Made by a program: the position numbers and the translations under genes | Part shown: positions 21,027 to 35,167 of the stretch, one piece after another | Layout: the number at the start of each line of letters is the position of its first letter | How positions within the stretch are numbered: position 1 is the stretch's first letter | Notes under the pieces: generated by a model | The model's database searches: none | What the model was told of the DNA's origin: nothing | The model's input: the letters and a program-made list of their open reading frames with translations, nothing else | Assembly (NCBI RefSeq): GCF_963576545.1 | Contig: NW_026870481.1 | Coordinates: forward strand, 294,182 to 358,181 | Direction: 5' to 3' | From: Limanda limanda | Lineage: Eukaryota; Chordata; Actinopteri; Pleuronectiformes; Pleuronectidae | DNA length: 64,000 nt

Positions 21027-23300
21027 TTTGGAAGGGTTAGGGTTAGGGTTAGGGATGAAAGCACATAGGAGAAAGAGATATTCTTGAATAACTTTTTTTG
21101 TGAAGGTCGGAAAGACTTGCAAGTAGGCTCTACCCCTACTAAATGGGGTAGCGCGCATCGATTGGTACCATCCTTGAGCTTCTCCGACTTTCGGAAGGGT
21201 TAGGGTTAGGGTTAGGGATGAAAGCACATAGGAGAAAGAGATATTCTTGAATAACTTTTTTTGTGAAGGTCGGAGAGACTTGCAAGTAGGCTCTACCCCC
21301 ACTAAATGGGGTAGCGCGCATCGATCGGTACCATCCTTGAGCTTCTCCGACTTTCGGAAGGGTTAGGGTTAGGGTTAGGGATGAAAGCACATAGGAGAAA
21401 GAGATATTCTTGAATAACTTTTTTTGTGAAGGTCGGAGAGACTTGCAAGTAGGCTCTACCCCCACTAAATGGGGTAGCGCGCATCGATCGGTACCATCCT
21501 TGAGCTTCTCCGACTTTCGGAAGGGTTAGGGTTAGGGTTAGGGATGAAAGCACATAGGAGAAAGAGATATTCTTGAATAACTTTTTTTGTGAAGGTCGGA
21601 GAGACTTGCAAGTAGGCTCTACCCCCACTAAATGGGGTAGCGCGCATCGATCGGTACCATCCTTGAGCTTCTCCGACTTTCGGAAGGGTTAGGGTTAGGG
21701 TTAGGGATGAAAGCACATAGGAGAAAGAGATATTCTTGAATAACTTTTTTTGTGAAGGTCGGAGAGACTTGGAAAGTGGTTGCATGTGGACTAATTTGGG
21801 TCCTGCGGATCGATTGGTACCATCCCCGAGCTTGTACGACCTTCGGAAGAGGTCGACCGACGAAATTCCCCCAAATCTGAGGAGATATTCTTGAATAACT
21901 TTTTTTGTGAAGGTCGGAGAGACTTGCAAGTAGGCTCTACCCCCACTAAATGGGGTAGCGCACATCGATCGGTACCATCCTTGAGCTTCTCCGACTTTCG
22001 GAAGGGTTAGGGTTAGGGTTAGGGATGAAAGCACATAGGAGAAAGAGATATTCTTGAATAACTTTTATTGTGAAGGTCGGAGAGACTTGCAAGTAGGCTC
22101 TACCCCCACTAAATGGGGTAGCGCGCATCGATCGGTACCATCCTTGAGCTTCTCCGACTTTTGGAAGGGTTAGGGTTAGGGTTAGGGATGAAAGCACATA
22201 GGAGAAAGAGATATTCTTGAATAACTTTTTTTGTGAAGGTCGGAGAGACTTGGAAAGTGGTTGCATCTGGACTAATTTGGGTCCTGCGGATTGATTGGTA
22301 CCATCCCCGAGCTTGTACGACCTTCGGAAGAGGTCGACCGACGAAATTCCCCCAAATCTGAGGAGATATTCTTGAATAACTTTTTTTGTGAAGGTCGGAG
22401 AGACTTGCAAGTAGGCTCTACCCCCACTAAATGGGGTAGCGCACATCGATCGGTACCATCCTTGAGCTTCTCCGACTTTCGGAAGGGTTAGGGTTAGGGT
22501 TAGGGATGAAAGCACATAGGAGAAAGAGATATTCTTGAATAACTTTTTTTGTGAAGATCGGAGAGACTTGCAAGTAGGCTCTACCCCCACTAAATGGGGT
22601 AGCGCGCATCGATCGGTACCATCCTTGAGCTTCTCCGACTTTTGGAAGGGTTAGGGTTAGGGTTAGGGATGAAAGCACATAGGAGAAAGAGATATTCTTG
22701 AATAACTTTTTTTGTGAAGGTCGGAGAGACTTGCAAGTAGGCTCTACCCCCACTAAATGGGGTAGCGCGCATCGATCGGTACCATCCTTGAGCTTCTCCG
22801 ACTTTCGGAAGGGTTAGGGTTAGGGATGAAAGCACATAGGAGAAAGAGATATTCTTGAATAACTTTTTTTGTGAAGGTCGGAGAGACTTGCAAGTAGGCT
22901 CTACCCCCACTAAATGGGGTAGCGCGCATCGATCGGTACCATCCTTGAGCTTCTCCGACTTTCGGAAGGGTTAGGGTTAGGGTTAGGGATGAAAGCACAT
23001 AGGAGAAAGAGATATTCTTGAATAACTTTTTTTGTGAAGGTCGGAGAGACTTGGAAAGTGGTTGCATCTGGACTAATTTGGGTCCTGCAAATCGATTGGT
23101 ACCATCCCCGAGCTTGTACGACCTTCGGAAGAGGTCGACCGACGAAATTCCCCCAAATCTGAGGAGATATTCTTGAATAACTTTTTTTGTGAAGGTCGGA
23201 GAGACTTGCAAGTAGGCTCTACCCCCACTAAATGGGGTAGCGCGCATCGATCGGTACCATCCTTGAGCTTCTCCGACTTTCGGAAGGGTTAGGGTTAGGG
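21027..23300 (+). repeat. A-rich stretch
   Basis: Contains a run of A units (20,976, 21,139, 21,302, 21,465, 21,628) before B at 21,791, then AAB arrangements. Private changes include GCATGTGG in B near 21,784, TTTTATTG in the core near 22,067, GATTGATTGG near 22,290 and GAAGATCGG near 22,555. No other sequence is present. Confidence 0.85.
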
Positions 23301-26300
23301 TTAGGGATGAAAGCACATAGGAGAAAGAGATATTCTTGAATAACTTTTTTTGTGAAGGTCGGAGAGACTTGGAAAGTGGTTGCATCTGGACTAATTTGGG
23401 TCCTGCGGATCGATTGGTACCATCCCCGAGCTTGTACGACCTTCGGAAGAGGTCGACCGACGAAATTCCCCCAAATCTGAGGAGATATTCTTGAATAACT
23501 TTTTTTGTGAAGGTCGGAGAGACTTGCAAGTAGGCTCTACCCCCACTAAATGGGGTAGCGCACATCGATCGGTACCATCCTTGAGCTTCTCCGACTTTCG
23601 GAAGGGTTAGGGTTAGGGTTAGGGATGAAAGCACATAGGAGAAAGAGATATTCTTGAATAACTTTTTTTGTGAAGGTCGGAGAGACTTGCAAGTAGGCTC
23701 TACCCCCACTAAATGGGGTAGCGCGCATCGATCGGTACCATCCTTGAGCTTCTCCGACTTTCGGAAGGGTTAGGGTTAGGGTTAGGGATGAAAGCACATA
23801 GGAGAAAGAGATATTCTTGAATAACTTTTTTTGTGAAGGTCGGAGAGACTTGGAAAGTGGTTGCATCTGGACTAATTTGGGTCCTGCAAATCGATTGGTA
23901 CCATCCCCGAGCTTGTACGACCTTCGGAAGAGGTCGACCGACGAAATTCCCCCAAATCTGAGGAGATATTCTTGAATAACTTTTTTTGTGAAGGTCGGAG
24001 AGACTTGCAAGTAGGCTCTACCCCCACTAAATGGGGTAGCGCGCATCGATCGGTACCATCCTTGAGCTTCTCCGACTTTCGGAAGGGTTAGGGTTAGGGT
24101 TAGGGATGAAAGCACATAGGAGAAAGAGATATTCTTGAATAACTTTTTTTGAAGGTCGGAGAGACTTGCAAGTAGGCTCTACCCCCACTAAATGGGGTAG
24201 CGCGCATCGATCGGTACCATCCTTGAGCTTCTCCGACTTTCGGAAGGGTTAGGGTTAGGGATGAAAGCACATAGGAGAAAGAGATATTCTTGAATAACTT
24301 TTTTTGTGAAGGTCGGAGAGACTTGGAAAGTGGTTGCATCTGGACTAATTTGGGTCCTGCAAATCGATTGGTACCATCCCCGAGCTTGTACGACCTTCGG
24401 AAGAGGTCGACCGACGAAATTCCCCCAAATCTGAGGAGATATTCTTGAATAACTTTTTTTGTGAAGGTCGGAGAGACTTGCAAGTAGGCTCTACCCCCAC
24501 TAAATGGGGTAGCGCGCATCGATCGGTACCATCCTTGAGCTTCTCCGACTTTCGGAAGGGTTAGGGTTAGGGTTAGGGATGAAAGCACATAGGAGAAAGA
24601 GATATTCTTGAATAACTTTTTTTGTGAAGGTCGGAGAGACTTGGAAATAGGTTGCATCTGGACTAATTTGGGTCCTGCGGATCGATTGGTACCATCCCCG
24701 AGCTTGTACGACCTTCGGAAGAGGTCGACCGACGAAATTCCCCCAAATCTGAGGAGATATTCTTGAATAACTTTTTTTGTGAAGGTCGGAGAGACTTGCA
24801 AGTAGGCTCTACCCCCACTAAATGGGGTAGCGCACATCGATCGGTACCATCCTTGAGCTTCTCCGACTTTCGGAAGGGTTAGGGTTAGGGTTAGGGATGA
24901 AAGCACATAGGAGAAAGAGATATTCTTGAATAACTTTTTTTGTGAAGGTCGGAGAGACTTGCAAGTAGGCTCTACCCCCACTAAATGGGGTAGCGCGCAT
25001 CGATCGGTACCATCTTTGAGCTTCTCCGACTTTCGGAAGGGTTAGGGTTAGGGTTAGGGATGAAAGCACATAGGAGAAAGAGATATTCTTGAATAACTTT
25101 TTTTGTGAAGGTCGGAGAGACTTGGAAAGTGGTTGCATCTGGACTAATTTGGGTCCTGCAAATCGATTGGTACCATCCCCGAGCTTGTACGACCTTCGGA
25201 AGAGGTCGACCGACGAAATTCCCCCAAATCTGAGGAGATATTCTTGAATAACTTTTTTTGTGAAGGTCGGAGAGACTTGCAAGTAGGCTCTACCCCCACT
25301 AAATGGGGTTGCGCGCATCGATCGGTACCATCCTTGAGCTTCTCCGACTTTTGGAAGGGTTAGGGTTAGGGTTAGGGATGAAAGCACATAGGAGAAAGAG
25401 ATATTCTTGAATAACTTTTTTTGTGAAGGTCGGAGAGACTTGCAAGTAGGCTCTACCCCCACTAAATGGGGTAGCGCGCATCGATCAGTACCATCCTTGA
25501 GCTTCTCCGACTTTCGGAAGGGTTAGGGTTAGGGTTAGGGATGAAAGCACATAGGAGAAAGAGATATTCTTGAATAACTTTTTTTGTGAAGGTCGGAGAG
25601 ACTTGGAAAGTGGTTGCATCTGGACTAATTTGGGTTCTGCGGATCGATTGGTACCATCCCCGAGCTTGTACGACCTTAGGAAGAGGTCGACCGACGAAAT
25701 TCCCCCAAATCTGAGGAGATATTCTTGAATAACTTTTTTTGTGAAGGTCGGAGAGACTTGCAAGTAGGCTCTACCCCCACTAAATGGGGTAGCGCGCATC
25801 GATCGGTACCATCCTTGAGCTTCTCCATCTTTCGGAAGGGTTAGGGTTAGGGATGAAAGCACATAGGAGAAAGAGATATTCTTGAATAACTTTTTTTGAA
25901 GGTCGGAGAGACTTGCAAGTAGGCTCTACCCCCACTAAATGGGGTAGCGCGCATCGATCGGTACCATCCTTGAGCTTCTCCGACTTTCGGAAGGGTTAGG
26001 GTTAGGGATGAAAGCACATAGGAGAAAGAGATATTCTTGAATAACTTTTTTTGTGAAGGTCGGAGAGACTTGCAAGTAGGCTCTACCCCCACTAAATGGG
26101 GTAGCGCGCATCGATCGGTACCATCCTTGAGCTTCTCCGACTTTCGGAAGGGTTAGGGTTAGGGTTAGGGATGAAAGCACATAGGAGAAAGAGATATTCT
26201 TGAATAACTTTTTTTGTGAAGGTCGGAGAGACTTGGAAAGTGGTTGCATCTGGACTAATTTGGGTCCTGCAAATCGATTGGTACCATCCCCGAGCTTGTA

Positions 26301-28000
26301 CGACCTTCGGAAAAGGTCGACCGACGAAATTCCCCCAAATCTGAGGAGATATTCTTGAATAACTTTTTTTGTGAAGGTCGGAGAGACTTGCAAGTAGGCT
26401 CTACCCCCACTAAATGGGGTTGTGCGCATCGATCGGTACCATCCTTGAGCTTCTCCGACTTTCGGAAGGGTTAGGGTTAGGGTTAGGGATGAAAGCACAT
26501 AGGAGAAAGAGATATTCTTGAATAACTTTTTTTGTGAAGGTCGGAGAGACTTGCAAGTAGGCTCTACCCCCACTAAATGGGGTAGCGCGCATCGATCAGT
26601 ACCATCGTTGAGCTTCTCCGACTTTCGGAAGGGTTAGGGTTAGGGTTAGGGATGAAAGCACATAGGAGAAAGAGATATTCTTGAATAACTTTTTTTGTGA
26701 AGGTCGGAGAGACTTGGAAAGTGGTTGCATCTGGACTAATTTGGGTCCTGCGGATCGATTGGTACCATCCCCGAGCTTGTACGACCTTAGGAAGAGGTCA
26801 ACCGACGAAATTCCCCCAAATCTGAGGAGATATTCTTGAATAACTTTTTTTGTGAAGGTCGGAGAGACTTGCAAGTAGGCTCTACCCCCACTAAATGGGG
26901 TAGCGCGCATCGATCGGTACCATCCTTGAGCTTCTCCGACTTTCGGAAGGGTTAGGGTTAGGGTTAGGGATGAAAGCACATAGGAGAAAGAGATATTCTT
27001 GAATAACTTTTTTTGAAGGTCGGAGAGACTTGCAAGTAGGCTCTACCCCCACTAAATGGGGTAGCGCGCATCGATCGGTACCATCCTTGAGCTTCTCCGA
27101 CTTTCGGAAGGGTTAGGGTTAGGGATGAAAGCACATAGGAGAAAGAGATATTCTTGAATAACTTTTTTTGTGAAGGTCGGAGAGACTTGCAAGTAGGCTC
27201 TACCCCCACTAAATGGGGTAGCGCGCATCGATCGGTACCATCCTTGAGCTTCTCCGACTTTCGGAAGGGTTAGGGTTAGGGTTAGGGATGAAAGCACATA
27301 GGAGAAAGAGATATTCTTGAATAACTTTTTTTGTGAAGGTCGGAGAGACTTGGAAAGTGGTTGCATCTGGACTAATTTGGGTCCTGCAAATCGATTGGTA
27401 CCATCCCCGAGCTTGTACGACCTTCGGAAGAGGTCGACCGACGAAATTCCCCCAAATCTGAGGAGATATTCTTGAATTACTTTTTTTGTGAAGGTCGGAG
27501 AGACTTGCAAGTAGGCTCTACCCCCACTAAATGGGGTAGCGCGCATCGATCGGTACCATCCTTGAGCTTCTCCGACTTTCGGAAGGGTTAGGGTTAGGGT
27601 TAGGGATGAAAGCACATAGGAGAAAGAGATATTCTTGAATAACTTTTTTTGTGAAGGTCGGAGAGACTTGGAAAGTGGTTGCATCTGGACTAATTTGGGT
27701 CCTGCGGATCGATTGGTACCATCCCCGAGCTTGTACGACCTTTGGAAGAGGTCGACCGACGAAATTCCCCCAAATCTGAGGAGATATTCTTGAATAACTT
27801 TTTTTGTGAAGGTCGGAGAGACTTGCAAGTAGGCTCTACCCCCACTAAATGGGGTAGCGCACATCGATCGGTACCATCCTTGAGCTTCTCCGACTTTCGG
27901 AAGGGTTAGGGTTAGGGTTAGGGATGAAAGCACATAGGAGAAAGAGATATTCTTGAATAACTTTTTTTGTGAAGGTCGGAGAGACTTGGAAAGTGGTTGC
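23300..28000 (+). repeat. Tandem duplication of about 4.7 kb, copy 1
   Basis: Matches the directly following 28.0-32.6 kb segment. Ordered shared marks are GGAAATAGG (24,643), CATCTTTGAG (about 25,013), GGGTTCTGC (about 25,634), CTCCATCTTTCGG (about 25,824), GAAAAGGTCGACC (about 26,311), GGTTGTGCGC (about 26,419), CAGTACCATCGTTG (about 26,597), GAATTAC (27,476) and CCTTTGG (about 27,741). A subtype lacking 2 bp after the T7 tract (TTTTTTTGAAGG) begins at about 24,144 and recurs about every 1-2 kb. Breakpoints are approximate. Confidence 0.85.
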
Positions 28001-31000
28001 ATCTGGACTAATTTGGGTCCTGCGGATCGATTGGTACCATCCCCGAGCTTGTACGACCTTCGGAAGAGGTCGACCGACGAAATTCCCCCAAATCTGAGGA
28101 GATATTCTTGAATAACTTTTTTTGTGAAGGTCGGAGAGACTTGCAAGTAGGCTCTACCCCCACTAAATGGGGTAGCGCACATCGATCGGTACCATCCTTG
28201 AGCTTCTCCGACTTTCGGAAGGGTTAGGGTTAGGGTTAGGGATGAAAGCACATAGGAGAAAGAGATATTCTTGAATAACTTTTTTTGTGAAGGTCGGAGA
28301 GACTTGCAAGTAGGCTCTACCCCCACTAAATGGGGTAGCGCGCATCGATCGGTACCATCCTTGAGCTTCTCCGACTTTCGGAAGGGTTAGGGTTAGGGTT
28401 AGGGATGAAAGCACATAGGAGAAAGAGATATTCTTGAATAACTTTTTTTGTGAAGGTCGGAGAGACTTGGAAAGTGGTTGCATCTGGACTAATTTGGGTC
28501 CTGCAAATCGATTGGTACCATCCCCGAGCTTGTACGACCTTCGGAAGAGGTCGACCGACGAAATTCCCCCAAATCTGAGGAGATATTCTTGAATAACTTT
28601 TTTTGTGAAGGTCGGAGAGACTTGCAAGTAGGCTCTACCCCCACTAAATGGGGTAGCGCGCATCGATCGGTACCATCCTTGAGCTTCTCCGACTTTCGGA
28701 AGGGTTAGGGTTAGGGTTAGGGATGAAAGCACATAGGAGAAAGAGATATTCTTGAATAACTTTTTTTGAAGGTCGGAGAGACTTGCAAGTAGGCTCTACC
28801 CCCACTAAATGGGGTAGCGCGCATCGATCGGTACCATCCTTGAGCTTCTCCGACTTTCGGAAGGGTTAGGGTTAGGGATGAAAGCACATAGGAGAAAGAG
28901 ATATTCTTGAATAACTTTTTTTGTGAAGGTCGGAGAGACTTGCAAGTAGGCTCTACCCCCACTAAATGGGGTAGCGCGCATCGATCGGTACCATCCTTGA
29001 GCTTCTCCGACTTTCGGAAGGGTTAGGGTTAGGGTTAGGGATGAAAGCACATAGGAGAAAGAGATATTCTTGAATAACTTTTTTTGTGAAGGTCGGAGAG
29101 ACTTGGAAAGTGGTTGCATCTGGACTAATTTGGGTCCTGCAAATCGATTGGTACCATCCCCGAGCTTGTACGACCTTCGGAAGAGGTCGACCGACGAAAT
29201 TCCCCCAAATCTGAGGAGATATTCTTGAATAACTTTTTTTGTGAAGGTCGGAGAGACTTGCAAGTAGGCTCTACCCCCACTAAATGGGGTAGCGCGCATC
29301 GATCGGTACCATCCTTGAGCTTCTCCGACTTTCGGAAGGGTTAGGGTTAGGGTTAGGGATGAAAGCACATAGGAGAAAGAGATATTCTTGAATAACTTTT
29401 TTTGTGAAGGTCGGAGAGACTTGGAAATAGGTTGCATCTGGACTAATTTGGGTCCTGCGGATCGATTGGTACCATCCCCGAGCTTGTACGACCTTCGGAA
29501 GAGGTCGACCGACGAAATTCCCCCAAATCTGAGGAGATATTCTTGAATAACTTTTTTTGTGAAGGTCGGAGAGACTTGCAAGTAGGCTCTACCCCCACTA
29601 AATGGGGTAGCGCACATCGATCGGTACCATCCTTGAGCTTCTCCGACTTTCGGAAGGGTTAGGGTTAGGGTTAGGGATGAAAGCACATAGGAGAAAGAGA
29701 TATTCTTGAATAACTTTTTTTGTGAAGGTCGGAGAGACTTGCAAGTAGGCTCTACCCCCACTAAATGGGGTAGCGCGCATCGATCGGTACCATCTTTGAG
29801 CTTCTCCGACTTTCGGAAGGGTTAGGGTTAGGGTTAGGGATGAAAGCACATAGGAGAAAGAGATATTCTTGAATAACTTTTTTTGTGAAGGTCGGAGAGA
29901 CTTGGAAAGTGGTTGCATCTGGACTAATTTGGGTCCTGCAAATCGATTGGTACCATCCCCGAGCTTGTACGACCTTCGGAAGAGGTCGACCGACGAAATT
30001 CCCCCAAATCTGAGGAGATATTCTTGAATAACTTTTTTTGTGAAGGTCGGAGAGACTTGCAAGTAGGCTCTACCCCCACTAAATGGGGTTGCGCGCATCG
30101 ATCGGTACCATCCTTGAGCTTCTCCGACTTTTGGAAGGGTTAGGGTTAGGGTTAGGGATGAAAGCACATAGGAGAAAGAGATATTCTTGAATAACTTTTT
30201 TTGTGAAGGTCGGAGAGACTTGCAAGTAGGCTCTACCCCCACTAAATGGGGTAGCGCGCATCGATCAGTACCATCCTTGAGCTTCTCCGACTTTCGGAAG
30301 GGTTAGGGTTAGGGTTAGGGATGAAAGCACATAGGAGAAAGAGATATTCTTGAATAACTTTTTTTGTGAAGGTCGGAGAGACTTGGAAAGTGGTTGCATC
30401 TGGACTAATTTGGGTTCTGCGGATCGATTGGTACCATCCCCGAGCTTGTACGACCTTAGGAAGAGGTCGACCGACGAAATTCCCCCAAATCTGAGGAGAT
30501 ATTCTTGAATAACTTTTTTTGTGAAGGTCGGAGAGACTTGCAAGTAGGCTCTACCCCCACTAAATGGGGTAGCGCGCATCGATCGGTACCATCCTTGAGC
30601 TTCTCCATCTTTCGGAAGGGTTAGGGTTAGGGTTAGGGATGAAAGCACATAGGAGAAAGAGATATTCTTGAATAACTTTTTTTGAAGGTCGGAGAGACTT
30701 GCAAGTAGGCTCTACCCCCACTAAATGGGGTAGCGCGCATCGATCGGTACCATCCTTGAGCTTCTCCGACTTTCGGAAGGGTTAGGGTTAGGGATGAAAG
30801 CACATAGGAGAAAGAGATATTCTTGAATAACTTTTTTTGTGAAGGTCGGAGAGACTTGCAAGTAGGCTCTACCCCCACTAAATGGGGTAGCGCGCATCGA
30901 TCGGTACCATCCTTGAGCTTCTCCGACTTTCGGAAGGGTTAGGGTTAGGGTTAGGGATGAAAGCACATAGGAGAAAGAGATATTCTTGAATAACTTTTTT

Positions 31001-32600
31001 TGTGAAGGTCGGAGAGACTTGGAAAGTGGTTGCATCTGGACTAATTTGGGTCCTGCAAATCGATTGGTACCATCCCCGAGCTTGTACGACCTTCGGAAAA
31101 GGTCGACCGACGAAATTCCCCCAAATCTGAGGAGATATTCTTGAATAACTTTTTTTGTGAAGGTCGGAGAGACTTGCAAGTAGGCTCTACCCCCACTAAA
31201 TGGGGTTGTGCGCATCGATCGGTACCATCCTTGAGCTTCTCCGACTTTCGGAAGGGTTAGGGTTAGGGTTAGGGATGAAAGCACATAGGAGAAAGAGATA
31301 TTCTTGAATAACTTTTTTTGTGAAGGTCGGAGAGACTTGCAAGTAGGCTCTACCCCCACTAAATGGGGTAGCGCGCATCGATCAGTACCATCGTTGAGCT
31401 TCTCCGACTTTCGGAAGGGTTAGGGTTAGGGTTAGGGATGAAAGCACATAGGAGAAAGAGATATTCTTGAATAACTTTTTTTGAAGGTCGGAGAGACTTG
31501 CAAGTAGGCTCTACCCCCACTAAATGGGGTAGCGCGCATCGATCGGTACCATCCTTGAGCTTCTCCGACTTTCGGAAGGGTTAGGGTTAGGGATGAAAGC
31601 ACATAGGAGAAAGAGATATTCTTGAATAACTTTTTTTGTGAAGGTCGGAGAGACTTGCAAGTAGGCTCTACCCCCACTAAATGGGGTAGCGCGCATCGAT
31701 CGGTACCATCCTTGAGCTTCTCCGACTTTCGGAAGGGTTAGGGTTAGGGTTAGGGATGAAAGCACATAGGAGAAAGAGATATTCTTGAATAACTTTTTTT
31801 GTGAAGGTCGGAGAGACTTGGAAAGTGGTTGCATCTGGACTAATTTGGGTCCTGCAAATCGATTGGTACCATCCCCGAGCTTGTACGACCTTCGGAAGAG
31901 GTCGACCGACGAAATTCCCCCAAATCTGAGGAGATATTCTTGAATTACTTTTTTTGTGAAGGTCGGAGAGACTTGCAAGTAGGCTCTACCCCCACTAAAT
32001 GGGGTAGCGCGCATCGATCGGTACCATCCTTGAGCTTCTCCGACTTTCGGAAGGGTTAGGGTTAGGGTTAGGGATGAAAGCACATAGGAGAAAGAGATAT
32101 TCTTGAATAACTTTTTTTGTGAAGGTCGGAGAGACTTGGAAAGTGGTTGCATCTGGACTAATTTGGGTCCTGCAGATCGATTGGTACCATCCCCGAGCTT
32201 GTACGACCTTTGGAAGAGGTCGACCGACGAAATTCCCCCAAATCTGAGGAGATATTCTTGAATAACTTTTTTTGTGAAGGTCGGAGAGACTTGCAAGTAG
32301 GCTCTACCCCCACTAAATGGGGTAGCGCACATCGATCGGTACCATCCTTGAGCTTCTCCGACTTTCGGAAGGGTTAGGGTTAGGGTTAGGGATGAAAGCA
32401 CATAGGAGAAAGAGATATTCTTGAATAACTTTTTTTGTGAAGGTCGGACAGACTTGGAAAGTGGTTGCATCTGGACTAATTTGGGTCCTGCGGATCGATT
32501 GGTACCATCCCCGAGCTTGTACGACCTTAGGAAGAGGTCGACCGACGAAATTCCCCCAAATCTGAGGAGATATTCTTGAATAACTTTTTTTGTGAAGGTC
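28001..32600 (+). repeat. Tandem duplication of about 4.7 kb, copy 2
   Basis: Same ordered marks as copy 1, at offsets of 4,617, 4,780, 4,786 and finally 4,468 bp. The steps equal one extra A unit (+163, near 28.9-29.1 kb), one extra TTAGGG (+6, near 30,620) and the loss of one AB dimer (-318, near 31,470). Changes since the duplication thus occurred in whole repeat units. Private marks near the end are GGTCGGACAG (about 32,446) and CCTTAGG (about 32,526). Confidence 0.85.
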
Positions 32601-33901
32601 GGAGAGACTTGCAAGTAGGCTCTACCCCCACTAAATGGGGTAGCGCGCATCGATCGGTACCATCCTTGAGCTTCTCCGACTTTCGGAAGGGTTAGGGTTA
32701 GGGTTAGGGATGAAAGCACATAGGAGAAAGAGATATTCTTGAATAACTTTTTTTGAAGGTCGGAGAGACTTGCAAGTAGGCTCTACCCCCACTAAATGGG
32801 GTAGCGCGCATCGATCGGTACCATCCTTGAGCTTCTCCGACTTTCGGAAGGGTTAGGGTTAGGGATGAAAGCACATAGGAGAAAGAGATATTCTTGAATA
32901 ACTTTTTTTGTGAAGGTCGGAGAGACTTGGAAAGTGGTTGCATCTGGACTAATTTGGGTCCTGCAAATCGATTGGTACCATCCCCGAGCTTGTACGACCT
33001 TCGGAAGAGGTCGACCGACGAAATTCCCCCAAATCTGAGGAGATATTCTTGAATAACTTTTTTTGTGAAGGTCGGAGAGACTTGCAAGTAGGCTCTACCC
33101 CCACTAAATGGGGTAGCGCGCATCGATCGGTACCATCCTTGAGCTTCTCCGACTTTCGGAAGGGTTAGGGTTAGGGTTAGGGATGAAAGCACATAGGAGA
33201 AAGAGATATTCTTGAATAACTTTTTTTGTGAAGGTCGGAGAGACTTGGAAAGTGGTTGCATCTGGACTAATTTGGGTCCTGCGGATCGATTGGTACCATC
33301 CCCGAGCTTGTACGACCTTCGGAAGAGGTCGACCGACGAAATTCCCCCAAATCTGAGGAGATATTCTTGAATAACTTTTTTTGTGAAGGTCGGAGAGACT
33401 TGCAAGTAGGCTCTACCCCCACTAAATGGGGTAGCGCACATCGATCGGTACCATCCTTGAGCTTCTCCGACTTTCGGAAGGGTTAGGGTTAGGGTTAGGG
33501 ATGAAAGCACATAGGAGAAAGAGATATTCTTGAATAACTTTTTTTGTGAAGGTCGGAGAGACTTGCAAGTAGGCTCTACCCCCACTAAATGGGGTAGCGC
33601 GCATCGATCGGTACCATCCTTGAGCTTCTCCGACTTTCGGAAGGGTTAGGGTTAGGGTTAGGGATGAAAGCACATAGGAGAAAGAGATATTCTTGAATAA
33701 CTTTTTTTGTGAAGGTCGGAGAGACTTGGAAAGTGGTTGCATCTGGACTAATTTGGGTCCTGCAAATCGATTGGTACCATCCCCGAGCTTGTACGACCTT
33801 CGGAAGAGGTCGACCGACGAAATTCCCCCAAATCTGAGGAGATATTCTTGAATAACTTTTTTGTGAAGGTCGGAGAGACTTGCAAGTAGGCTCTACCCCC
33901 A
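32601..33901 (+). repeat. Mixed A and B monomers
   Basis: Includes a 2-bp-deleted A unit ending near 32,790, AB dimers, and a core with a T6 tract near 33,857 where T7 is usual; the T6 shifts the reading frame. Nothing other than the satellite is present. Confidence 0.85.
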
Positions 33902-34531
33902 CTAAATGGGGTAGCGCGCATCGATCGGTACCATCCTTGAGCTTCTCCGACTTTCGGAAGGGTTAGGGTTAGGGTTAGGGATGAAAGCACATAGGAGAAA
34001 GAGATATTCTTGAATAACTTTTTTTGAAGGTCGGAGAGACTTGCAAGTAGGCTCTACCCCCACTAAATGGGGTAGCGCGCATCGATCGGTACCATCCTTG
34101 AGCTTCTCCGACTTTCGGAAGGGTTAGGGTTAGGGATGAAAGCACATAGGAGAAAGAGATATTCTTGAATAACTTTTTTTGTGAAGGTCGGAGAGACTTG
34201 CAAGTAGGCTGTACCCCCACTAAATGGGGTAGCGCGCATCGATCGGTACCATCCTTGAGCTTCTCCGACTTTCGGAAGGGTTAGGGTTAGGGATGAAAGC
34301 ACATAGGAGAAAGAGATATTCTTGAATAACTTTTTTTGTGAAGGTCGGAGAGACTTGGAAAGTGGTTGCATCTGGACTAATTTGGGTCCTGCAAATCGAT
34401 TGGTACCATCCCCGAGCTTGTACGACCTTCGGAAGAGGTCGACCGACGAAATTCCCCCAAATCTGAGGAGATATTCTTGAATAACTTTTTTTGTGAAGGT
34501 CGGAGAGACTTGCAAGTAGGCTCTACCCCCA
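33902..34531 (+). repeat. AAAB higher-order unit, copy 1 (630 bp)
   Basis: Consists of A of 161 bp (2-bp deletion after T7), A of 157 bp ending with the private GCTGTACCCC exit, A of 157 bp, and B of 155 bp with CTGCAAAT. The same four-unit order follows twice more. Confidence 0.92.
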
Positions 34532-35167
34532 CTAAATGGGGTAGCGCGCATCGATCGGTACCATCCTTGAGCTTCTCCGACTTTCGGAAGGGTTAGGGTT
34601 AGGGTTAGGGATGAAAGCACATAGGAGAAAGAGATATTCTTGAATAACTTTTTTTGAAGGTCGGAGAGACTTGCAAGTAGGCTCTACCCCCACTAAATGG
34701 GGTAGCGCGCATCGATCGGTACCATCCTTGAGCTTCTCCGACTTTCGGAAGGGTTAGGGTTAGGGATGAAAGCACATAGGAGAAAGAGATATTCTTGAAT
34801 AACTTTTTTTGTGAAGGTCGGAGAGACTTGCAAGTAGGCTGTACCCCCACTAAATGGGGTAGCGCGCATCGATCGGTACCATCCTTGAGCTTCTCCGACT
34901 TTCGGAAGGGTTAGGGTTAGGGTTAGGGATGAAAGCACATAGGAGAAAGAGATATTCTTGAATAACTTTTTTTGTGAAGGTCGGAGAGACTTGGAAAGTG
35001 GTTGCATCTGGACTAATTTGGGTCCTGCAAATCGATTGGTACCATCCCCGAGCTTGTACGACCTTCGGAAGAGGTCGACCGACGAAATTCCCCCAAATCT
35101 GAGGAGATATTCTTGAATAACTTTTTTTGTGAAGGTCGGAGAGACTTGCAAGTAGGCTCTACCCCCA
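34532..35167 (+). repeat. AAAB higher-order unit, copy 2 (636 bp)
   Basis: As copy 1, but the third A unit (34,850) has three TTAGGG units, making the copy 6 bp longer. GCTGTACCCC is present near 34,838. Confidence 0.92.

Noticed and set aside
22291..22491. 66-codon plus-strand open frame
   Set aside because: It appears only because a private C-to-T change in one B monomer (GATTGATTGG near 22,290) creates an ATG on the plus strand. The rest is ordinary B and A satellite sequence.
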